A stretch of 64,000 nt of DNA from Reticulascus tulasneorum. Taxonomy: Eukaryota > Ascomycota > Sordariomycetes > Glomerellales > Reticulascaceae. Under the pieces are notes generated by a model. That model saw nothing but the letters and a program-made list of their open reading frames with translations. It was not told the DNA's origin and searched no databases. The stretch is from assembly GCA_001557505.1 (NCBI GenBank), contig LSAX01000010.1:434001-498000 (forward strand). The letters run 5' to 3'. Shown piece after piece: positions 45,929-57,662 of this stretch. The first letter of the stretch is position 1, and each line of letters opens with the position of its first letter. The translations under genes and the position numbers were made by a program.

Positions 45929-47696
45929 TACTGCGACTCGGTATTGTGGTTCGCTGTGGTACGATACATACGACGAAGATCGGTCTGTCGCAACTCAATT
46001 TGAAACGTCGGTGTAAGTAACAAGGAAATGAGTTTGTAGAGGAGAGCAAAATTGGGGACTGACTTCTACTAGATAGGTAATCAAGTAATGGAGGAAAACA
46101 CCACGGACTCTCAGATGTGTACCCTGATGGCTGGGATCGGGTTTCATTTCTTTCAACCCCTAATCTGCCAGCTTTTGCCAGCTTTTGTCAGATGTTGCCA
46201 GCCGGTCTCGTTAATCATCCATCTTGCCAAGCCAGATTTCTTGGAATACGTGAATACCTGATTTTACTAATTCTTGCTGGCTACATTTATTATCATCATC
46301 TACCGCAACGGTCTCGTTCTACAGCTCAGACTTTTACTAAACGATGATTTAGCTCTGTGAGAGCGATTAGCAGAACGAAATAGGAAAGGTGTAAAACGTA
46401 ACGAAATCTCTGAGACATTGATACGATAATTGTAGTCTAAGGTAGCTTAATAATTCAACAGTTGTTTGGAAGCTATTCCTCCTCGTTTCCCAAGTTTGCA
46501 ACTGCTTTTATAGATATGTTCTGCAGGGGTAGTCTCACACGAGGATCTTGCAGGTCACCGGCATTCTATTATCCTCCCAGCTGTAGTCAAGCTCACTGAC
46601 CCTTGCGTCATCTTTCCTTTTCATTCCTCTGGCTTGGAAACACTAAGCTGTCATCGAAGCCTAGAACAATGCGCCCAAGGCCCCATGTCTCGATTAAGGT
46701 TCCTGATGAGAAAACAACTGGGGATGGACGATGAACCCGGTCGATGGGCATGACTGGACTCGCAGAGAAATCGCGCTGGAAGATGTCGAAAAACACTCTG
46801 ATTAGGCCGGTCACTGGTCACTTTTACGGACATGCCAGGCATTTGCGATCGACCCAACAGCTGCTCAGCAAATATCCAATTCTAAGCTATCGAACCACCC
46901 AACTATTCTGCGTCAGAAGTCCGTGACGTTGAGCACGACTGCTCATGGTCAGCGAATTATGACAAGTTTAAGGTCACATAGACGGAAAACCCATGGAAAA
47001 CAAGAGCTGAATGGTGCTTGGAAGAGAGCAGTGGTCTATTTTGGGTATGTGACTGGAAGCTTGTAAGAGCTGAAGTATCGAGACGTTCGATGGAAGTAGA
47101 AAGGCGAAGTATCTCACTTCTCTCCCCCAGGCCAGCATCTCATCTTAGGAGGGCATTGGCTACGATGGTCGGAGATTTCGTTTTATGAGGTACCTGGCCC
47201 AGAGAATCTTGGGAAGAGTCTAGGACTATGGGAAGTCTTGGCTGTTTAACAATTCGATATCTGGTAGGAAGATATGCGTGTTCCAAGTAATGACATCTCG
47301 GCATATCTCATGTTTACAGACGTACACAAGTCCAAATTGTGGTAGATGAGACGATAAAGGTAAGCAGGCGATCCATGCAAGATGGAGATCTGCGAACCAT
47401 CGTCGCACAGCAGGGAACTAGAAACAGTGGTGTTTCCATGCAAGCGACCAGTTGTGGTGCATACCAGCTTTCGAAGGGGAAGGTAGCGAATCGAGACACG
47501 GAGGCGATTAGGGGTTCATGCGGAGAAAATCGTAGCCTACCACGCCTACTTCTTTTCTGCCAATATGGAATATAGGGGAGGGGGTCCCTTGCGGATTGCT
47601 AGCCCCGGCCTGCATAGTCACCGACCGGTGAGGGAATATAGGTAAGGTACGGATTACATGCCGTGCTTTTCTTCTCATGCGATATGCTCAAATCCA

Positions 47697-47746
<50 letters not shown>

Positions 47747-50404
47747 TGATCTTGCTCACAGCTGTTTATGCAAAGCTAGCAAAATTTGTCGTGAACAGGT
47801 CCATCGGCCAAGGACTCCTCAGCCAGTACTGGAGATCCAAGAGATTGGTGGGTGACGAATGAATCCCACTACTAATACGGACTACCTAGTCTAAGGTACG
47901 TAATTATGTAGTACGTAGTTGTAGTTATTATTACCTTATGAACGTGGAAAGGCACTGCCATGACGCTCTGCCACTAACAATCGCCAGCTGCGGCTGACGA
48001 CCAACGAGGCGGCCACAGCGGCGGAATCTCACCCTCCACCACTGCAAGTCATGTAACCCAACCCTGTTGCTGTCGAATAACGGGATCAGATCGCCAATGT
48101 GACCTGTGTGGTACGTGATACGTGGTTGGCCCTGTCCGGCCTCGTCGCATTCCTGACTGGACGAAGAAAACGCCGACCGTAAACGAAGCCCTGGCCTGGC
48201 CTGGCCTGGCCTGGGCCTCTCAATCCCGCGGCCGCTAGAGGAGGAGAGGACAACAGGAGGATGAGGAGGCGATGCCTATCCTATTCCTGCCCCAGCGCGA
48301 TAAGCAACGTTGAGCGTACAACATACTTATACGGTAATAATTGGGGAAGCGAATTGGTCCGAGATAAATTGGGATGTTCCGTCCCCCAGATGCGCTCCGA
48401 GCAATGACGGATGGTTGTCAAAATTGGCAACAGACGCGGCACGGCAGGATTTCAATCAAAATAAAGCTAGGGGAGCCCGACCACATCCCTGGTTGACTTC
48501 AGGGTCCTGCTTCAAGATGTGAAAGGTGGGTTCCCCGATACTACATGCCGTCTCAACGATCAAGGTTCCAGCGACGTTTACCAAGGACTCTCTCTGTCCA
48601 GCTTTTGCGGGGGGTGTCTCAGGGCTGGATGCGATTGACTCTGGTTTGCAGGTATCACCTCAGCTAGCTTCAGTGAGAGTTTGGGGGGGCCGGGGAAATG
48701 GGGCCACCCACATGTGCCCCGAGAAGCTAGGGACAGTGGGGGAGAGACACGCCTGAATGTTAACTTCACCAAGGTACGAATACCGAGGTAGCTTTGGGGT
48801 TGTCGGTAGGTAAGGTAGCCCGGGCCCGTAAACCACCTTACCTTGGTAATTACTACGTAGGGTACCTAAAGGTAGTAAAAGGAGCCCAGCGATTTTATGA
48901 GCAATTCCTACCATGTTCTCTTCGAGTAAACACCGGGGGTTCGGGGGACCAGTTACATAGCATCAAGTCTCTGGGGGTTTATCGTCACTCGTAATTAAGC
49001 CCCCGGGGCAATCTTGATGGGAGAGGAGAGAGGGGGCAACGCCTACCATGGTTGGCGGACATCTGGACCAGGGGATATTCAGGGATTGATGCCACCTCAC
49101 CACACCACCACTGCGCACCCACCATCTATCCATTCAATCATCCCCTTGCATTGTGGACAAAAACAAATAGCAACGCCATGTTATGCTGCTGCTGCTGCTG
49201 AATATCGGGTTTCACCTTTTATTCTATTTTTCCTCGCTGGTGTCTGGAATACTAATCGACGACCTTTCACACTTCGCTCCCCCCTTCGACTGTCTCTCTT
49301 TTACCGGCATTGATCGATACTGTTGCTCATGTGCTCTCCTCCCTTGCGCACTCATCCGACACTGACTCTGGGCACATGCAGTTGCCATATGCCTCTCTCA
49401 GGAGCTGCATGATCTAAGACAAGACACACGCGCGCTCAGGGACTCGCAAAACCTTTCTTAGTTACCTCCGTCCTCACCACCCCCCCTCTTACTACCTTAG
49501 TGCAAAGTACAGACCTGCGCCTACTGACAGTGGAGTGGTACTTGCGACCTGCCCGCTTCCCACCTGCAATTGCAGGTCCCTTTTGGTGCGACGGACGAGT
49601 CCAGAACGCTGCCTCTGCATATCTTCCCAGTCCTCCCGCAGCAGCGCACGACCACAGCTGCATCTCAACAACAAAAGAAGTCACTCGTTTTGTCCTAAAT
49701 CGACAGCCATCGCCGTTCTCTTTTCGACATTTCCTCCCGTCGATCTCCATCCGTTCTCAAGAAGAAGGGTCCAAGTCACTCTCCTCCCCTCTCCTCCCCA
49801 TTTTTCGACCGCCCGAGAACGCTCCGCTCTGGAACCTGGCAGCACGCGAGTCGGAATCCGCATATGCAGTATTTGAGCAAGCCCACTTCCGCCGCCGCAT
49901 TCCTGTTAGGGGGGCTTTATACGGTTCAACTCGCGCTTCTCCACCGCTATTTGTCGCCAGTCGAACAAAGGGGGCCCGGCAAGCAAGATCGCCAAACCAT
50001 TTGCTACGGATTAGGGAGTCCAGAAGATTGCTTTGGGGAAGAGGCGAAGGGTCCGGCCAAAAGTGTTACCACAGGTACGGGACCATCTTTTCTTTCACAC
50101 CCAGCTGCGAGTTTTCCCAACGCTCCTCTAACTGGCCGCCACCCACTTTCTGCATTGGCCTTAGTCTAGCACTTTTGGGATTTCCCGAGACAAACCCGTG
50201 CAGGAAGTTCGGACGGGACAAAAAAATAGGGACATCCGAACGAAAAGGAGACAGAACCACAACATCCTCTTATTTAATATAGCGCCGGATCGCACCAACT
50301 GACAATGCCCCAGTTTCCATAGATCACCTACTCGCCAAATCTAAATCCTTCTTCTCAGCGGAGACTTGGGACGTAAAGCCAACGTCGCGCGGAGCGGACG
50401 AAAC
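45929..50404. other. gene-poor spacer with microsatellite
   Basis: About 4.5 kb without a supportable gene. It contains a (TC)n tract at 47702-47743, a GGCCT tandem near 48191-48214, short TTGCCAGC copies near 46170-46202, and TAGG/GTAC-rich DNA near 48775-48875. From about 49400 the plus strand turns pyrimidine-rich and carries long upstream frames, as expected for the leader of the F-box/WD40 gene. Confidence 0.5.
47702..47743. repeat. TC dinucleotide microsatellite
   Basis: A continuous run of about 21 TC units. Confidence 0.9.
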
Positions 50405-52651
50405 ATGACGAGACGAATATTTCCGGTCAACGACTGGGCTGCAGTCCAGGAGGCCATCTACGACGAGCCTTTGGGCTCCTCGACAAACACATCACATACG
50501 CAAGAGCCTGCCCCAGAAGCTACAAACGAGCACCGGTTCCGAAGCATGAGTCTGTCCCTGCCGTGGAAGCGGCCCAAGTCATTCATGCTGACTACCGACG
50601 ACGACCTCGCTGGCAGACTCCACGATCTTGCCCTCGACCGGTCTAGGAGTCATGTTCCCAGTCACGGATACGGACATGGCTACAGTCAAAGCACGAGTAC
50701 GGCGTCGATGAGGGGGGTGGAGGCGAGTGGGAGCATACGGGGCATATTCCGGCGGGCTTCAGTGTCTTTGAAGGGCATAGCACACAAGCGAAAATCGGTC
50801 GTGAACCAGGACGCCATCCTCGAAGAGCGCAGCCCGGTTCTCAGGCCGGAGACTTCGCACTCGACATGGCACCGCCTGCGAGAGGCCACGAGCTTCCGGC
50901 ATTCGAGATCCTCCTATGGCGGAGACCCCTACGGTGCATTGTCTCCCCCTTACGATCAAACCTTTCCCCCCATGCCGATGCCCGGCAATGGCAGTGAGCC
51001 TCCAATCATACCTCGAAACACCGGGGCCGCGGCGAAAGCGGCTGCGGCGGCGCAAAACGAATACCTGGGTCTGGCCAGGCAGGCCTCGAATCGAACAGGC
51101 TTGCCCAACAAATGGCTCATACCCTCCGCCTCTGACGAGTTTGGCAATGATCGCGAGAGCGGCATTGGAATCACTGTTTCCAACACCGACTCCGAAATTG
51201 ACCTGGCGGTGGCGGGAATTTCTCTTCAAACAGAAGACACAAGTATCAGCCGCGTCGACTTCATCTCCAATCTCCCCGTTGAATTGGCGATTCAAATTCT
51301 GGCGCACCTGGACGCGACTGCCTTGACAACCGTCGGCAGAGTCTCTAGGAGCTGGCGAGAAATCATTAACAACCAACACATCTGGCGGGAGTCATTCTTA
51401 CGCGAGAAGACGGGAACCTATGCCACCAGTGGTCCGGTGCGGCCTGGAGTAGGAATGGGAGTACCGACCGTGCGCCCAGACAACGATTGGAGGGAGATTT
51501 ACAAAGTAAAGGAAGAGCTGGATCAAAGATGGAAGGAAGGCAAGGCGCGTCCAGTGTACCTGAACGGTCACTTGGATAGTATATATTGCCTGCAATTCGA
51601 TGAGTATGTGGAACATTAATTTCCCCCCAAGAGACAGCACTCTAACAGTCTTAGGTCCAAAATCATCACCGGTTCCCGAGACAAGACCATCCGCATCTGG
51701 GACATGCATACCTTCCAGTGCCGTCTCGTTATCGGCCCTCCTGAAGTCGTGAATGACGTCTCCCTGTTGATTGACGAGGAGACCGGCCAACCAGTCCATT
51801 ACGCATCCCTCCCTGATAACCCACGCGCGTCCCCCTCGATGCCTGCGCTCGTCTCGTTCCCCACCCACCACAAAGCCTCAATTCTCTGCCTCCAGTATGA
51901 CGACAGAATTTTGGTCACCGGCTCCTCGGACGCCAGCTGCATAGTGTACAACGTCCGCTCCGGCTACCGTCCTATCCGCCGGCTCCAGCATCACACCGCG
52001 GCGGTGCTCGATCTTGCATTCGACGATAAGCATATTGTAACCTGCAGCAAGGACGTCAGCATTTGCGTCTGGGATCGCGCCACCGGGAACCTGCTCCGCC
52101 AGCTGAGGGGGCATTCCGGCCCTGTCAACGCCGTCCAGATGCGAGGCAACACGATCGTCTCCTGCTCGGGCGATTTCCGCGTCAAGCTCTGGAACATCGA
52201 CACGGGGAAGAACATTCGCGAGTTCCAGGGTCACACCAAGGGCCTCGCATGCAGCCAGTTCTCGGAAGATGGGCGCTACGTCGCGTCTGCGGGCAACGAC
52301 AAGGTCATTCGCATCTGGGACGCAAACACGGGGGAATGCCTCCGTGAAATGCGCGCACACGACAATCTCGTGCGAAGTCTGCACATCGACTCTGTCAGTG
52401 GAAGGCTAGTAAGTGGTAGTTACGACACGGACATCAAAGTCTTCGATATGGAAACGGGCCGCCAGCTGCTGGACTTCCCGCGCTGGCATGCCAGCTGGGT
52501 CCTGAGCGCGAAGAGCGACTACCGACGCATCGTGAGCACTGGACAGGACCCTAAGATTCTGATTATGGACTTCGGCGCCGGGGTGAAGGGGATAGAGACA
52601 TTGGAGAGTGGGCCGGGAAGAGAGGCTCGAGCCGACGGTGGATACATCTGA
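50405..52651 (+). CDS. F-box and WD40-repeat protein (SCF ubiquitin-ligase adaptor)
   Basis: Two exons (50405-51603 and 51655-52651) give 731 residues. The frame extends upstream to 50366 but lacks ATG before 50405. A long Ser-rich N-terminus precedes the F-box (residues about 286-330: ISNLPVELAIQILAHLDATA, then RSWREIINNQHIWRESFLRE). The propeller then runs from GHLDSIYCLQFDE through SRDKTIRIWD, SSDASCIVYN, CSKDVSICVWD, CSGDFRVKLWN, AGNDKVIRIWD and YDTDIKVFD, about seven blades. The intron splits the first blade. F-box/WD proteins bind Skp1 and bring phosphorylated substrates to SCF. The substrate is unknown; yeast Met30 and Cdc4 share this plan but I cannot assign either. Confidence 0.9.
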
Positions 52652-55071
52652 AGCACACGACATAGAGATGGGGCTGAGAGACGGGGTTACATAATGCATA
52701 ATCTTGGCCTCTCGACTACGCAGGCGTGGTTGGGAGGGCACTTTACGAATCTCCTTTGTATGAGATATCGGCTAGATCTTTTGTTGGATGAGAGGCATCG
52801 CAGCGATAGACCCCTCGCGGGGAAAGTGTTTTTGGCAACTGGAAGTTCGAGGAGCACGGCAGCGATCTGGATTTTACATGCCCCCTTTGTTGGATAGGTT
52901 TCTGCATTGCGGGTGTTGCTAGAGGCATATAGAAACTTTTACTCTGCACATGACGTCCCCTCGGACATGAATCCTTCTGATGCTTCTTCGCTTCGTGCAT
53001 TGCCCATACTACGTTGCATGCAGGCCGGCCTACTGCGAAGCTGGGTGGCTGGCGTGGAGATTGTGAAGTGAGTTCCTCCGTGAGGGGGAAGCTTCTCCAA
53101 GATGTCAGTGATGCATCTGAGTTCTTCCAAGCTCAACTCCGCCGCCCCGTCTCGGGATGGGAAACTCTCTTGATGTGCTAGGAATGCCAATGTTTCAACT
53201 GGCCCACTCGTCTGAGCCTATAAGCGGAGTCCGGTGACGACAATTCCATCTCGGAGACCCCGCAGCCCGAGCAGGAGGTTGGACAATAGTCACCGCGGTC
53301 GAGTCAGCGCAGAGTTTGCAAGTCAGCTGTTGATAATATCCCATCACGAGCCCAGTTTATGATGTCATGATAGACCTATATTCACATGGAGGTACGGAGG
53401 ACAGAAACTAGCGACGAGGAGGCCGAAAGAGAGAGGTAATACTGAGGCCGGAGAGGCGCCGGGCGCAACCCAACACGGCGGCACGATGCAGGCGCCGCAC
53501 CGAGTACTGACCGAGTACCACGATCCTTGCGGGAGCATGGGCGCAAGTGTCGGTCGAATGCACAAGCGGCTCCACGGCTCATCGTTGTGGTTGATGTTGC
53601 TGAGTCCGTTGTGCTCTCTGGGGACCGTCACGTGCGTTCACTGGATTTTATCCGAGCCGGCCAGCTAAGGTACTGGCAAGTCTGGCACGGGAATCATTCC
53701 TACATACAACTCCAGGTAACAACGCATGAACGCCGCATCCGTATCATTAACCGTACAACTGTCGAAAAAGGGGGATAAGGATGGAGGTTTGGCCAGGGGC
53801 TCGGGTTAGGTGGCGTCGCTGTCGAGTAGGATTTCCCCGCGGTAGAAGCACGCGCATAGCATCAGACAGTTGCAGGGATGCGGGGTGCATGCAGGGGCTC
53901 CATCGGGGGGCGGCGATGGACTGGATAATCTTTTACTTTTTTCTTGGTGCTGGCGCGATGTTTCGAAACGAGGGACAGGGAAGAAGCACAATAGCCAAAT
54001 CATGGATTCGACAAGGCGACAAGTGGCATCGCCCATGTCTTTGCTGGCGAGTTAGGATTGGGGGAAGCGGTCTGGGATGATGTGAATGTGCCTCTGAGTC
54101 GGATGACAGCGCATAAAAGCAGTACTTACTCAGCTGCCATAATCCATCATCTGTCAGACTTCCATGCGGTCAGTGAATGGCATGCGATGCGTGAACAGAG
54201 ACTCCTGAAATCTCGCGCCCAAATTCCTGTTTTCCCGTCCAGCTCCCGGCAGGGCGCCAAGAGGAGCCGTCTCTTCCCACCAGAGGCATCAGACCCGGGC
54301 GTGATGCATCAGCATGTGGGGATACCGAAGAAGAGTCTGCCTCTGTTCTTTGTTTCCGTCAGAATTCCCCGAAAAACCTGGAGAAATGCCAGACATAAAA
54401 ACCGCGCAGGTGACCTAAATTTTTTTTTTAAAAAGACTAGAGAAGGACCGAAAAGAGGTGTTGCTGGCTGGGGTGGTATTTTGGGGCAGCACCGGCGCAA
54501 AATCTGGGGAAATGTGACTCCATCACGGGAGTGAGGAGGGTGTGTGTGCGTGAGTTGGGTCGCAATATACATTCTGCACACGTAATGAGGCCGAACGTGA
54601 TGTGGTGTTGCACGGCGTCTGGGGATGGAGCCGGAATGGAATGCGCGGCCAGGGGGACCAGAGCCAGACCATCGCAGTGCCAGATGCAGTGAAGTGCGAT
54701 GCCATGCATGCGAAAGGCACCACGTTGTCGCCGCATCATCTATCCTCGGCAGCCGTCCACACGCATGTCGTCCAAGGCCCGACAGCCGCGCAGCACCCCC
54801 ATTCCCACTTTCCAAAGGGATAGGCTCAGGGTGTTACCGTCGAGCCGACTCTCCCGTGTGCTTGTCCTGGCGCCGCAGAGAGGGAAGAGGGGGCAAACAA
54901 AATTCCAGGGACGATTCCCATCCAACTGAGAGGCTTCCGGCACGGTCGTGGCTGAGGAGATTAAAAAGCGAGGCCGTCCAGCCAGTGCCGCGATGGCATC
55001 GGGCTGCAAGGCACGGGGTCTGTAACGTCTGGGGGTGCTTAGCTCGTGGCTCCAACTGGAGTGTTTCCATG

Positions 55072-55150
55072 CATCCATCCATCCCATCCATCCAACAGGA
55101 CCCTAGCCCCATCGTTCCTCCGATTGATTGATGGATGGATGGGTGGATGG
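55072..55150. repeat. CCATC-type inverted repeat
   Basis: Arm one is CATCCATCCATCCCATCC (from 55072) and arm two is GATGGATGGATGGGTGG (ending about 55148), separated by about 35 bases. They can form an imperfect hairpin. Confidence 0.6.
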
Positions 55151-56704
55151 TTGATTTGGGACGATGGTTGAAACGCCGCTAGACTGTTTCCTGACCCCCT
55201 GTCTCCTGTCGAAGGGGTGGTCGGGAAGAGCCAGACCAGGGCTGCTGCATGGCAGAGGGGATGCGGCAACGTCGCCTCCTCTATTTCTGACCCTCATGGT
55301 AGTTTTTCGGAAACACCCCGGAACGACTGGTCACTTGGAGATGTGGGATTGCACTGCGATTCTTCGGTCTTTTTTTCCCCTTTATTTCTTTGGGAATGCA
55401 AAAGATTCGTTATCATGGGTAGTCATCATAACACCCGTACTACGTTACCACACCTAACTATACCCCGCCGAATCGATCTCGGTTGAGTGCCGGAGCTCAA
55501 GCCACTTGTCGATATTGAGGCATCTCGCCCGCCGCGGGACGAGGCCTCCGCACCCACCGCCTCTGACTGGAATGCGAAAGGGGAATTCCCAAAAAGAATG
55601 AACGAATCTAGAGTGTGCTGGGCCCCAGAGTAGACAGCCCAAATCATTGGAGATCGGTCATTCATGCGGCAAGGAGCGTAGCGAGCGAAACAAGGTTCCC
55701 ATCTATCTGTTATCCCTTGCCATCATCGCTGCCCACGCATGCCCATGCCCCATCATGCTCACGACCCATGTCCAACGCCCCACCCACTGCTCTACTCGCT
55801 GCCTCTGCCCTCTGCACTGCGGCGCACCCACTAATAATTACTGGATCTTCGGGGATTTCCAGAAAGACGGGCGGCTGCTGCATTGACGACCTCCCTTGCC
55901 GTGCCTTAACCTGCCTTGCTTTTGCGTTTTTCCCTGGAGCCCAGCGGTCCGTCCTATTTCGTCCGAACAGCAACGACGTCCACTGTCTGCACTCCAGAGA
56001 CCGGTCCATCCATCCATCCCTTTGCGCCTGCGGTCCCTAGTCTAGCTGCTGATGCTCTATTTTTTGCTTCTTCTTTTCTGGCCACCCGCAAACCCTACCT
56101 AGCTTGTTTGAAGCTTCCTCCCCTCTCAGCCAATTGCGCTCTTCTCTCGACCCATGTTTCATCGCATACTCGTCTCTTTCGACCCTGCTCTAGCCAGTTC
56201 ATCCCAGACTTTTGTGTCCCTATCCCGTTGCCGGAAGCTGAGGTGACTCCGTCTGGACCAGGTAGACAGCAAAAAGGGAGAGTGAGCATGGGCCAGAGCA
56301 CATCAGACGCGGACCTATCTGAACTCCCCGCTCGGGTGAGTCGTCGATAGTCGAGAAAGCGCTCCAGAGCCCATTCGTAGGCAGGCAAGGGGAAGCCGTA
56401 CCCAGTAAAACTAGTAGCCGGAGTCGATCGGGCACAGGTCAACTGAGGCGAGGTGACAGCAGCGGTTAGGTTACCTGGGTCGAGACGGAGACCTGGGTGT
56501 CTGGTTCCTTGGTTAGCCACTACCGCCCAACTGCCACCGTCACCACTGGCACCCATGACCTTGGCCATGATCGCCATGGAAGCGGCCGAGGAAAATATGG
56601 AGAATATTCGGAGGAGGCAGGGGCGGGTCCAGAGTGTATGTAATATAAGACTTGATGCCACCGTCAACCACCTTCAACCTCCACTCCGAGCACCACTTTC
56701 CGTT

Positions 56705-56750
56705 TTCTTGTCTTGTCTTGTCCTGTCTTGTCTTGTCATATCCGGTCTTG
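56705..56750 (+). repeat. TCTTG tandem repeat
   Basis: Imperfect copies of TCTTG with one TCCTG variant, inside a pyrimidine-rich leader-like region. Confidence 0.6.
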
Positions 56751-57331
56751 TCTCTGCGTCACGCACACCCCACGATCATTCTCTTCTTTTCGTTGCGCCC
56801 TTCTTCGTTTCTATATCTTCTTGACGAAGTCTTTCGCTTCTTCCCGGTCGCTCACTTCACTGCCCCTCCCCTCCTCCCCAGCCTCTTGATCGTCAGTCAC
56901 CCGCTGTCGTCACAGACGAAAGTTTTTGGTACGTGCCGTGTGTTGCTTGTGTGTGTGTCTCGTCGATCCCGTGCCTCTCTCCTTCGCTGCGTCTGCTCTT
57001 GTTCTTTGAGTGTTGTTGCTGTTCTTCATTCTTGTCTTGTCCTGGTGGATAGGACCGCGTGGTTGGCTTGCTTGGATATGGAGCGACGTTGTGGACCTTG
57101 GGGATTTACCTCGTCCACATTTTGCTGGAAGGCGAAGTTGCCTTCGTAGCGTGGTGGGATGAGGGTGAGGTGGAGGTGCTCAGGTCGGAGAGACAATGGG
57201 CTGAATGGGCTTGTGGCCCTATTTTCCTCTCAGGGTGGTTGTTCATTGACTGTCGTCGAACAATAGGGGGGTGTACACACATCTCCACTACCTCGTCACC
57301 AGCACGGTGATCCAAGTTCCCCCGTTCTGCT

Positions 57332-57341
57332 GTATTTAAGA
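57332..57341 (+). promoter_or_regulatory. possible TATA-like element of GH55 gene
   Basis: GTATTTAAGA about 320 bases before the ATG, followed by CT-rich DNA typical of fungal transcription starts. Weak support. Confidence 0.3.
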
Positions 57342-57662
57342 ATCCCTCTCTCTGCCTGCATCTTGTTTGCTTTTCTTTCATCCACAAACACCCTTTCGCA
57401 AAGACTGCTTCGTCCCTACTCGATCGGCTCGAGTCATCCGGAGTTCCCACGGATTCACTACAAACCCAGTGGTACCTTCCCTCCTTCCTCATCCCACCTT
57501 CCTCCTCTCTCCTTTCTGCCCTTCATCACTCCTCTCCAAACCCTCAGTCCATATCTCAACACACGTCCTTCACAACAAGGCTAACGCGACTCATAGTCCA
57601 CAAAAACCTCATTTTCACCAAAGATACCCAAGAGGACATCGTCGACTAGCTGGTTCTACATC

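Larger units (their letters stand above)
52652..57662. other. 5-kb gene-poor spacer before GH55
   Basis: No gene supported. It carries a CCATC/GATGG inverted repeat at 55072-55150, TCTTG tandem copies near 56705-56750, and strongly pyrimidine-rich plus-strand DNA from about 56650 to 57660. The last part is probably a long promoter and leader of the GH55 gene; the many short frames lack protein-like features. Confidence 0.5.

Noticed and set aside
49500..50282. 260-codon plus-strand frame before the F-box gene
   Set aside because: Composition is low-complexity Pro/Ser/Arg with no protein family character. It lies in the pyrimidine-rich leader of the next gene.
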